64,000 nt of DNA from Arion vulgaris. Lineage: Eukaryota; Mollusca; Gastropoda; Stylommatophora; Arionidae. Each line of letters begins with the position of its first letter. Position 1 is the first letter of the stretch. Position numbers and translations under genes: made by a program. The notes beneath the pieces are model-generated. The model worked only from the letters and a program-made list of their open reading frames with translations. It was not told the DNA's origin and did not search any database. Shown here one piece after another: positions 40,501 to 52,500 of this stretch. Location: positions 3,162,001 through 3,226,000 of the forward strand of contig CM036753.1 of the NCBI GenBank assembly GCA_020796225.1, read 5' to 3'.

Positions 40501-43500
40501 AGCTGGAGTCTGAATTGCTTGATACGAAGACATTACTGGCACAGTCTTTAGAAGAACATGCGTCTGTTGTTAGTGAGTTTGAAGGTAAACTAACTGAGAC
40601 ATCCCAGAATGAGCTAACTAAGCAAGAATTTGAGATAAAATTAAGAGAAAATCAGCAGATGTATGAAGCTGAGCTGTCAGAGCGAAGATCTATGAATGAA
40701 AAAAGTCAGCAAGACTATGAAACCAGGCTGAATGAAATTTCTCAGACTTATGCAGCAGAGCTTGCTGAGAGTAAATCTTCCAATGAGCAAATTAAACAAG
40801 ACTATGAAACCAGACTGAATGAAATTTCCCAGACTTATGCAGCGGAGCTTGCAGAGAGTAAATCTTCCAATGAGCAAATTAAACAAGACTATGAAACCAG
40901 ACTGAATGAAATTTCCCAGACTTATGCAGCGGAGCTTGCAGAGAGTAAATCTTCCAATGAGCAAATTAAACAAGACTATGAAACCAGACTGAATGAAATT
41001 TCCCAGACTTATGCAGCGGAGCTTGCTGAGAGTAAATCTTCCAATGAGCAAATTAAACAAGACTATGAAACCAGATTGAATGAAATTCAGCAAGGTCATG
41101 CAACAGAACTAGCAGAGTTGTCTGCAAATATCGAAGCCCAAAGCAGTTCCAAAGTTACAGAATACAAACGCAAGGCAGAGACTTATATATCTCAAGTAAA
41201 AAAACAGCTGCTGGATGAGAAAGCTGCTTCTTTAGAAAAACAACAACAAACTATCACAAGACTAGAAGAATCCATTGTTGTGCTTACAAACGAAATAGAT
41301 GACCTTAAACAATCAAAAGAGAAATTCATTTCTGATAATGAAAAAATTATTCAGACTATGAAGTCTGAGTTGGATTTGGAAGTGAAATTAAAACAGACTG
41401 TGATAGAAGAGGGTAATCAGAAAGTAGTTGAGTTTCAGATGATTGAATCAAACATGAAAGAACAAATAGACTTGCTTCATTCAGAGAAGAACTCGTTAGT
41501 GGATAAGATATCTGTGATAGAGAGAGAAAGTGAGAATTTAAAAGTGCAATATCAGACAGAAATAGATAAGCTAAAATCTAGTAATGACAAACTTCAAAAA
41601 GACTTTGAGTTCATGAAGTCTGACAAAGAGGAAGAAGTGACAGCTTATAAGACAAAGTTAGAAGAGGCTGTTCAGAAACTGCAGAAAGAGCATCAAGCTG
41701 CCCTAGAAGAACAAGGAAATGAACATGCAACTAAAGTGAAAATGTTGTTGAAGGAAATGAACTCTCACATGGCAGGAAAGGACAGAGAGTTTGAGGCTAA
41801 TTTTCATGAAATTGTGGGTAAGTTTATTTGAATTTAGCTTAAATAGGTAATAATTATTTCCTGTTTGTGTGGGTAAGTTGATTTGATTTCAGCTTAAATA
41901 AGAAATAATTATTTCTTGTTTGTCTTCATTACCAACTTCAACTTCCAAGAAATGTTACAATTAATAATCTTTTAATTAACAGTTTTCTCACGCTGTGACT
42001 ATTTGATTCATGTAATATATTTTATAATGGGAGTCGTGGTTCTTGGAGTATGGGGCAGGGATAACCAAGGTGTTGAGGGCATCAGGTGATTAAAAATATC
42101 TTGAGTATGATGATGGAAGAAGCAGAAGAACGGTGCTAGATATTAAATGTTTTCCAGGTAGACTGTGATGAGTGCGATATTCTGCAAAGGATATACTACA
42201 TGAAGAGAGTTTTCCAGGCAGACTGATGAGAGCAATATTCTGCAAAGGTTATGCTACAGGAAGAGTTTTCCAGGCAGACTGTGATGAGAGCGATTATATA
42301 TTATCTACCAATTTGTAACTTCCAGTAATTTGGACATACTGTCAAGTTATCAGTTATATGAGGACTATCATCATAGCACTCTGGACATGTCCATAGGTGC
42401 TCCGATCTCCGCCTCAACAAATCCAGCAGCGTCCAGCGGCCCAACACGCCAGTTCGATGTTGATTAATCAATCTCCTTGCATATTTAGTATGTTGTTCTT
42501 TTCGGGCTTCACCAATATTGACACCCATCTCTCTGTCTGGTCAGCGAGTGGGATTCACAGGCCTGAAACTCCTCTGTTTCGGAAGGACTCAATGCGTGAA
42601 GAATGTCATTTCGATCCATGGCAGCTCCTCTGATATTGTAGCCAAGCCAGCCAATCTATCAGCTCGCTCATTACCCCTAACTCCTGCGTGCCCAGGGACA
42701 AAAATGAAGGTGATTTCTCTGATCATTGTCTGTACCAGTACCTCCACCCAGTTGCGTCTCACCATCCCTGATTCGACTGTCAAGAGACCATACAGTAATC
42801 CTACATCCCAACATACTGCAGAGAGACCATACGGTAATTCTACATCCCAACATACTGTCAAGAGACCATACGGTAATCCTACATCCCAACATACTGCAGA
42901 GAGACCATACGGTAATCCTACATCCCAACATACTGCAGAGAGACCATACAGTAATCCTACATCCCAACATACTGCAGAGAGACCATACAGTAATCCTACA
43001 TCCCAACATACTGTCAAGAGACCATACAGTAATCCTACATCCCAACATACTGCAGAGAGACCATACAGTAATCCTACATCCCAACATACTGCAGAGAGAC
43101 CATACAGTAATCCTACATCCCAACATACTGTCAAGAGACCATACAGTAATCCTACATCCCAACATACTGCAGAGAGACCATACAGTAATCCTACATACAA
43201 TCAATAATGACCAGTTACCCAAGATCTCAGCATACAATCAATGGATATAACTGCAGTCTTGTATTTACTATGTGTTTTTAACAATACCACTGCGGTAAAA
43301 ATGTACATACAAGAAATTACTGTCTTTCTTGATATATTTATTTTGTTGAGCAAATTTATTTCTGCTTGCAAGTGAAAGGTATGGATGAAGATATAGTTTA
43401 ATGTTGTTTTAATAAGCTGTCCATCGCAAGCGATGATGACAACAGCCTCAGACATGTGCTGCTGCACCTCCCTGATGTGTGCGGAGATGACTGTAGAGTC

Positions 43501-46500
43501 CAATCCTCAAACACAATCCCCTACCACAGGGTGGAGGAGGGTATACATGATCAAGGTTTGATATGTGGGTGTTGTGTGTTCTGTCTTTTTGCGCAGCTCA
43601 CTTTCCCTGCGCCTCAACGGAGCAACGATTCTCAGCTATACAAGTTCCTCTTGTTACAGCGCCACATTTGTCGATCTTGCTCAAGGGATCCTAGTGTAAG
43701 ATGTCTATATTCTATGTTTTACATGCAAGTCAAAGACATGGTTGAACATATAGTTCAATTTTGCTTTACTTGATTATTTAGTCATTCCTCTTCTGACCCC
43801 GGGTTTACAGATCATCCAGAGAGAACACCATACATTCACGTCAACTATCTCTCTTCTATCCCCGGATTTAGAGATCATCCAGAGAGAACACCATACATTC
43901 GCATCAACTATCTCTCTTCTGTCCCCGAGTTTAGAGATCATCCAGAGAGAACACCATACATTCACATCAACTATCTTCTGACCCAGCTACAGTTCAATCT
44001 ACTGTATTCCAGGGAATTGTTCAATTTTGTAGTTCCATAACCAATTACATATTGTAATCTGTCAGGTTGCTTTATTGTACTGTGTTCCTTGTTCAGCCAT
44101 ATATTTTGTTAATTGAACCATTAAAAAAATGTAATCCTGTCATTCTTCACAGAAAAAAGTGAGAGGTGTGAGCAAGACTTGATACGAGAGCATCAAGAAG
44201 ATATCAATGAACTGCGTAAAGAGATATCGGAGAGGGATGAGCGAATTGAAGAACTGCACATGGAATACAAAGCTAAAGTTCAGGTAGCAAGGACTTTCAG
44301 GTTTTATTAGAGTTTATCTAAAGTGAATTCATAGTTTGTAGAATTCTTTGTCTGGGATTAGGTCATAGGTCATGCTAGATCAACATCTTATGTGATCAGG
44401 TCATAGGTCATGGTAGACCACCTTCTGAAATTAGATCATAGGTCATGTTAAATCACTATCTACTCTGATTAGGTCATAAAGCATATTTTTTATTCTTATT
44501 GCTTCATATTCACTTTTCTCCCTCCCTCCCATCTCCAATTCCCACCCTCATTTATTATTTTATCACAAATCTCACTTTTATTTTTGATGTGACCTAAACA
44601 GGAAATGATGCTTCAGAATCAAGCATCTCTTGCAGCTTATCAAAGAAAAGAATCAGAAATGGACTCTCAGTTACAGCAGCAAGTAATTCCACTGACTAGC
44701 CAGACTGGACATCTGGAGGAACAGCATAAGTAAGTAAAGTGTCTGATCAACCACTAGTGACATCTGTTATATAAAAGAAGGTGAAGATGTGTTGGGTATA
44801 CCTTAGGAAGAAATGATCAAAGAATACCAAAGCAGGCATTGAAGTGGAAGACAAAGGGTTCAAGAAAGAGAGGACACCCTAGAGAAACCCTGAAACGAAC
44901 TCTGCTGAGGGAGACAAGAAATATTGAACTCAATTCCATGGAAGAGATTGAGCGAGTTGCCTAAGATGTAGCGGTGAGGAAAAATTACTTGCAGGCCCTT
45001 TGTAACATATAACGGTACAAGAGGAATTATTATTAAATATATGCATGAGTTTTTTTTAAAATAAGGATGGTTGAGCAAAGAAATGAATCCCGTCAGATAT
45101 CAAGATATGTAAACAGAGTTATGTATTCTGAATAAGTCGTTTCAGATTGACACACAGAGAGACAGTATGAACATGTGAATGTAATGTTTATCATGTTTGT
45201 AACATTGAATAACGTTGGTAACATTGAATAATGTTGGTAACATTGAATAACGTTTGTAACATTGAATAATGTTGGTAACATTGAATAACGTTGGTAACAT
45301 TGAATAACGTTGGTAACATTGAATAACGTTGGTAACATTGAATAACGTTGGTAACATTGAATAACATTGGTAACATTGAATAATGTTGGTAACATTGAAT
45401 AATGTTGGTAACATTGAATAACGTTGGTAATATTGATTACTTGAACAGCTACATTAATATAATGTTAATCTTTCAGACTTGAGCCTGCAGAAGTTACAAA
45501 CAGACAAGAGATAGAATTCAATAATGTATACAAGCCTGTTGTGACTGCACCTGTTCGACAGACTTTAGATCCCAACGATCCAGATTTCGCCCTGGAACTG
45601 CAAGATTTGGAACTTCATAACATAGATTTGCAGGTAATTTTTACATTCTCCACTTAAGTAGTCCTTTCACCTTTAAACAAAATAAAAATGTTAAAAACAA
45701 TTTATGTTTTTTGTGTTACAGTTGGGGGATTACAGTTTGCAGACCAGCACATCTGGTTTCTTCAGGTGCAATATTCAGGTTCATCTCCCTAGCCTGTTTC
45801 AGTCTCCTCACTGTCTACTGGGGTCTAACAGTATGTACTTGCACTGAATTATCACTTAGTAGAGCTACGACCATATGCCTACTCTTGTCATTGCAGTTTA
45901 CAAAGAAAGTGTTAAAACACATCTGTGGGAACATTGTAATCACATCTTGTAATGTCTCAACTGTCTATATTCCTTAGTTGTGGGAGAGAGATATCTTGTA
46001 ATGACTCAACTAATTATAAACATATCTCTGTAAACATTGCCTATATTCCTTAGTTGTGGGAGAGAGATCTTGTAATGACTCAACTAATTATAAACATATC
46101 TCTGTGAGCATTGCCTATATTCCTTAGTTGTGGGAGAGAGATCTTGCCTTGTAATGACTCAACTATAGTGCGTTTCAAAACGGTCGGTCAACGATTGACC
46201 TCAAATATCTCCATATTCATTGCATGGATGAACGTGATTTTTGCATGTGGTGTTGTATTTCTGATGTCCCAACGATTTTTTTTTTTTTTTTCTTTTTTTC
46301 TTTTTTCTTTCGTCCGCTTTCAACTCAGACGAGTTTCATCTCTGAAACTGATTTTTGCGTGAAAATCCGTTTTCCAATTTCTTACAATGGCAGCAGCGTG
46401 CACATTGTAAATTACTTTACACTGGCAGCCGTGTGCTCAATGTACTCGTAATTAGTATCCCTCGCCATACAGGCATATTTTCTCCGACTTCAGAGGTACT

Positions 46501-49500
46501 CACGTTATCGTCCTGAGTAAGACCAGGGGACTCGAACAAATGCCGGATAGTGGGTTCGAATCCGAGCTATGAGGCGTCTCACAGCTAGCAGGCCGAGCTA
46601 CTATACTATCAACTACTCTAGGCAGTCCCCCCCAACGATTTTCTAAAATTCAATGTTGCAGGTAGTGTACTTTTTTTGCAACGGCGAATTCCTTTGATGT
46701 TTTCAAACCTAGTAATTATTTGGTGCTGGAAGAAAATAATTTACCGTAAATTTTAAAAATCACATATTTTCGGCATAGGCGTATATACAATTCCTATTTT
46801 GGAGGGTGAGATAACTCATATTATATAAATCATATAAAGTGTTTACTCACTTATTCTAAGTCCGATGAGTCTAACATATTGATGACTATTCTTGGCTGCA
46901 CGAACGACAGTCCATCTTTGTCCCAGTAGTCATTTTCCTCCTTTAAGACATGGTCTTCGCATTTACACCAATAATCTCTGTCTATCGTCGACAGGGTGGC
47001 ATATGTTAGTTCTTTCATATTGCTTAGCTTGAAAGTTTTATTTTTAGCTGCTACCAGTCCTTTAACTTTGGCCCAAATGAGTTCAATTGGGTTTAAGTGT
47101 GAATGATAAAGTGGTAGTCTCAAACACACATGACCATGCTGTTGAATCAACTTGTCTGTTTGGAATACCCTGGTCTTCTGTGATGTTTTAACAATAGATA
47201 GTAATTCAGGCTTCAAAAACCCTCGTTAAATGGAATGTTCTCCTTTCTGAGCCAAAGTTTTATAGCATCTTTTGTACTCGAAGATGTCAGGATTTTGTCT
47301 TCTTCTGACACAGTGTTGTGGTATGAAGCGTTGTCCATTATCACACAGGATGGTCTGTCTAGGGACGGAAGAAGAGTATGTTCAATCCAATCTCTAAATA
47401 TGTTACCGTTCATCTCGGTATGATAGTCCCTGTTGTCCGTATAATTGGAAGTGAAAATAAGTTCAGCATCTTTAACCAGCCCATTTTGTCTGCTGCCTGC
47501 ATGTGCCATTATCTGCCACTCCTTTTCATTAGTGTGGTGAGCATTGATCCAGGTTTCATCCACATACACAATATCGTAACCTTGATTACGCATTTCCCGC
47601 ACTTCACGTAAATATTTACTTCTCAGACGTACTAAATGCGGCTTCTTGCAGATGACATTTCTCCCATTAGCGTACTTCCTAAAAGTAAAGCCGATGCTTC
47701 TAACAGTTCTCCATAACGTTGATTTCGATACATCAATGTCTTTGTGTATTCTTAACCTAATCTTCAGCTTTCTTAGTGTCACAGTTTCTTTGGAATCGAA
47801 CATTCTGCATTAAGCCCAAAGCATGCATAGTTCTCTGTTCAGGATTTGATATACTCCAATACAGTTTTCCACGATTAGATTCTCTGATAAAATATTTATA
47901 CATTTTCACAGCCACTGTATGCAGTGTAAGAAACTTGATTTTCATACCCATTGTATAACAAATCTAGAATACTAAACATTTTGTAATACACCTATGCTCT
48001 CAAAACACAAACGGTAAATTGTAACTAAACACACCGGAAGGATCATTATACATTTTTTAAAGTGCGATAAAGCGATTAAAATCATGTAAAAACGGGAAAA
48101 CCATGTGAAAACGTGCAAGTCGTGGAACTTGCAACATCTCACAAATATGAAGGGGTAATACTTCTCATTATATGGTTGGCTAAGGAGATGGTCACTTTTA
48201 TATACTTTACATAAAGAAAATTTTAAACCATACGTTTGTTATTGAGTAAAAAAATATAAACCTCGGGACATTACGATCATTAAATCATAGGCAAAGTTAC
48301 AACAATTACGGTCAAGCGGTTGCAGAGATATTAAATTTTCCCCGAGGAAAATCATTTTGAAACGCACTATAATTATAAACATATCTCTGTGAGCATTGCC
48401 TATATTTCTTAGTTGTGGGAGAGAGATCTTGTAATGGCTAGACTAATTCTCATGTTTTTCAAAGTCCTCAAATGGTTGAATACACTATTGATATAATTTC
48501 ATTTGACAAAGTGCTAACTCCTTTTCAAATAGACCAGAGGTTTGATTACAGGGTGCTTTGTTCTAATTTTATTTTCTTCTATAGTTTGGTAGTTATGTGG
48601 TCTAGATTAATCAAACTGTTCTAGAAATCTCTTCTTGTCCTGACGCTGTGAGACAAAACAGAGTTAGAGAAAAGAAAGAAGTGCTCCGGATAAATTCTCA
48701 TATTAAATATTTGTTTTGTTATCCATAGTTATTAAGTTCAGTGTATACATTTTCTGGAGAAGAAATCATCAATTTAGATAAATCGTAGAAAACAAATGAA
48801 ATACATAGAAATATATTTGAAGATAGATTCAATTGTTTCTGCAGGCTCAAGTGTCACATTTAAATGGAGAGTTGAGCCACTATAAAGTGAGAGAAAGAGA
48901 TTTATTGGAAGGGTAAGGTTTTTCTTTGTTTTTGTACTGTGTTTTTTTTTCTCTCACAAGCTGATGTGCTGATATTGAAGTCAACTATGCTGACATCTAG
49001 GTCCCCTGTGCTAGGTCCCTGTGCTGACATCTAGGTCCCTGTGCTGACATCTAGGTCCCCTGTGCTGACATCTAGGTCCCCTGTGCTAGGTCCCTGTGCT
49101 GACATCTAGGTCCCTGTGCTGACATCTAGGTCTCCTGTGCTGACATCTAGGTCTCCTGTGCTGACATCTAGGTCCCCTGTGCTAGGTCCTGTGCTGACAT
49201 CTAGGTCTCCTGTGCTGACATCTAGGTCCCTGTGCTGACATCTAGGTCCCTGTGCTGACATCTAGGTCTCCTGTGCTGACATCTAGGTCTCCTGTGCTGA
49301 CATCTAGGTCCCCTGTGCTAGGTCCCTGTGCTGACATCTAGGTCTCCTGTGCTGACATCTAGGTCTCCTGTGCTGACATCTAGGTCCCCTGTGCTAGGTC
49401 CCTGTGCTGACATCTAGGTCTCCTGTGCTGACATCTAGGTCCCCTGTGCTGACATCAAGGTCCCCTTTGCTGACATTGAGGTCCCCTGTGCTGACATCAA

Positions 49501-52500
49501 GGTCCCCTTTGCTGACATTGAGTTCCCAGTGCTGATATTGAAGCTCCCTGTGTTTACACCGAGGTCCCTTGTGCTGACACCAAGGTCCGTTGTGTGGAAA
49601 TCGAGGTCCCCGTGAAGGAGACATTGAGTATGGACAGGGAAAACTAACTGAGGTCAATAAATGATTTCCTACTGGAGGAAATTGTAATAAATGAATCATG
49701 AATGTTGTGAGTAAAGAAGTTTGGAACTGTATATTCGATAGCCAGGGAGGATTTAGACATATGAGTAACCAGCTTGCGATGGTAAAAGTCAGCGTATATA
49801 CCCTTCACATCTGCTAATGGAGATTAAGCGCTTATGGGTCTACTTAAAATGCAATGATGTTGGTTATTAAAGACACACATAAATCTTTCGATCTCATGGA
49901 AACTCTTGAGGGACAGAAAGAGGAGTGGGTTTAACTAGCAAGATATGGGAACCATCAGCTTGCATCAATATCTTCTGGAGAAGACTGAACACCTATGGAT
50001 CTTGCAAGTGATGTGACATCTTTTCAATAACCAGTTTATTGCTATAATCAGTCTAGAAAGGACTTTAAATAAAGGAAACAGTTGGCTTGAAATTTTAAAA
50101 TGTACCAGATCTTTATGAGGCTACTGAGTTTGCCCAAGTCACGCCTGTGTGTTGCCTGGCCCTCACGGGAGCAAAGAATAGTAACACTTCGACCTACAAG
50201 GCATGCCGTAAGAGGCGACTGAGGTAGGGCCTAGGAAGCTACCCTAGTAAATAAAAAGCGTCACAGAAATCAGATATGCTGGCCTACTTATAGGTGCATA
50301 AATGGCACAACGTACAATTGCTCTTAAGCTTGGATCATATACAAATCACAAGAGTGATTAACAAGTAGTTGTTATGAAACATTCAAAGAAGAAGAAGTCC
50401 AGGTCAAAATTGTGATTATCTTTAATCAATTAAGAATGTAACTAGTTCATACAGATATAACTTCATAATTATATTATATAACACAGTGATACTGCACACA
50501 ATTAAGAATGTCACTAGTTCATACAGATATAACTTCATAATTATATTATATAACACAGTGATACTGCACACAATTAAGAATGTCACTAGTTCATACAGAT
50601 ATAACTTCATAATTATATTATATAACACAGTGATACTGCACACAATTAAGAATGTCACTAGTTCATACAGATATAACTTCATAATTATATTATATAACAG
50701 AGTGATACTGCACACAATTAAGAATGTCACTAGTTCATACAGATATAACTTCATAATTATATTATATAACAGAGTGATACTGCACACAATTAAGAATGTC
50801 ACTAGTTCATACAGATATAACTTCATAATTATATTATATAACACAGTGATACTGCACACAATTAAGAATGTCACTAGTTCATACAGATATAACTTCATAA
50901 TTATATTATATAACACAGGGATACTGCACACAATTAAGAATGTCACTAGTTCATACAGATATAACTTCATAATTATATTATATAACACAGTGATACTGCA
51001 CACAATTAAGAATGTCACTAGTTCATACAGATATAACTTCATAATTATATTATATAACACAGTGATACTGCACACAATTAAGAATGTCACTAGTTCATAC
51101 AGATATAACTTCATAATTATATTATATAACAGAGTGATACTGCACACAATTAAGAATGTCACTAGTTCATACAGATATAACTTCATAATTATATTATATA
51201 ACAGAGTGATACTGCACACAATTAAGAATGTCACTAGTTCATACAGATATAACTTCATAATTATATTATATAACACAGTGATACTGCACACAATTAAGAA
51301 TGTACTAGTTCATACAGATATAACTTCATAATTATATTATATAACACAGTGATACTGCACACAATTAAGAATATAACTAGTTCATACAGATATAACTTCA
51401 TAATTATATTATATAACAGAGTGATACTGCACACAATTAAGAATGTCACTAGTTCATACAGATATAACTTCATAATTATATTATATAACACAGTGATACT
51501 GCACACAATTAAGAATGTCACTAGTTCATACAGATATAACTTCATAATTATATTATATAACACAGTGATACTGCACACAATTAAGAATGTCACTAGTTCA
51601 TACAGATATAACTTCATAATTATATTATATAACACAGTGATACTGCACACAATTAAGAATGTCACTAGTTCATACAGATATAACTTCATAATTATATTAT
51701 ATAACACAGTGATACTGCACACAATTAAGAATGTCACTAGTTCATACAGATATAACTTCATAATTATATTATATAACACAGTGATACTGCACACAATTAA
51801 GAATGTCACTAGTTCATACAGATATAACTTCATAATTATATTATATAACACAGTGATACTGCACACAATTAAGAATGTCACTAGTTCATACAGATATAAC
51901 TTCATAATTATATTATATAACACAGTGATACTGCACACAATTAAGAATGTCACTAGTTCATACAGATATAACTTCATAATTATATTATATAACACAGTGA
52001 TACTGCACACAATTAAGAATGTCACTAGTTCATACAGATATAACTTCATAATTATATTATATAACACAGTGATACTGCACACAATTAAGAATGTCACTAG
52101 TTCATACAGATATAACTTCATAATTATATTATATAACACAGTGATACTGCACACAATTAAGAATGTAACTAGTTCATACAGATATAACTTCATAATTATA
52201 TTATATAACACAGTGATACTGCACACAATTAAGAATGTCACTAGTTCATACAGATATAACTTCATAATTATATTATATAACACAGTGATACTGCACACAA
52301 TTAAGAATGTAACTAGTTCATACAGATATAACTTCATAATTATATTATATAACACAGTGATACTGCACACAATTAAGAATGTCACTAGTTCATACAGATA
52401 TAACTTCATAATTATATTATATAACAGAGTGATACTGCACACAATTAAGAATGTCACTAGTTCATACAGCTATAACTTCATAATTATATTATATAACACA

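Larger units (their letters stand above)
46166..48369 (-). mobile_element. DD82E-type (Sailor-like) DNA transposon with TA target duplication
   Basis: Terminal inverted repeats TAGTGCGTTTCAAAA (46166-46180) and its complement ending at 48369, flanked by TA on both sides (46164-46165, 48370-48371). Empty versions of the site (caactaattataaaca) exist in the repeat units next to it. The transposase remnant is on the minus strand. About 350 bp of the 2,204 bp is a later retroposon (46280-46630). Confidence 0.85.

Noticed and set aside
37022..41831. Two separate coiled-coil genes (613 and 1010 codons)
   Set aside because: One exon broken by a small indel: the coil, internal homology and exon phases continue across 38843.
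42518..43250. Frames of 174-229 codons over the 39-bp array
   Set aside because: Low-complexity readings of the minisatellite on both strands; only the short RNase H end on the minus strand is meaningful.
45093..45414. Three overlapping frames rich in LFNVTN
   Set aside because: A 19-bp minisatellite read in three frames.
49763..49790. 25-nt candidate microexon (acatatgagtaaccagcttg...) that fits phase between exons 20 and 21
   Set aside because: It has no pyrimidine tract, encodes HMSNQLAM without coil or family similarity, and is longer than the gap.
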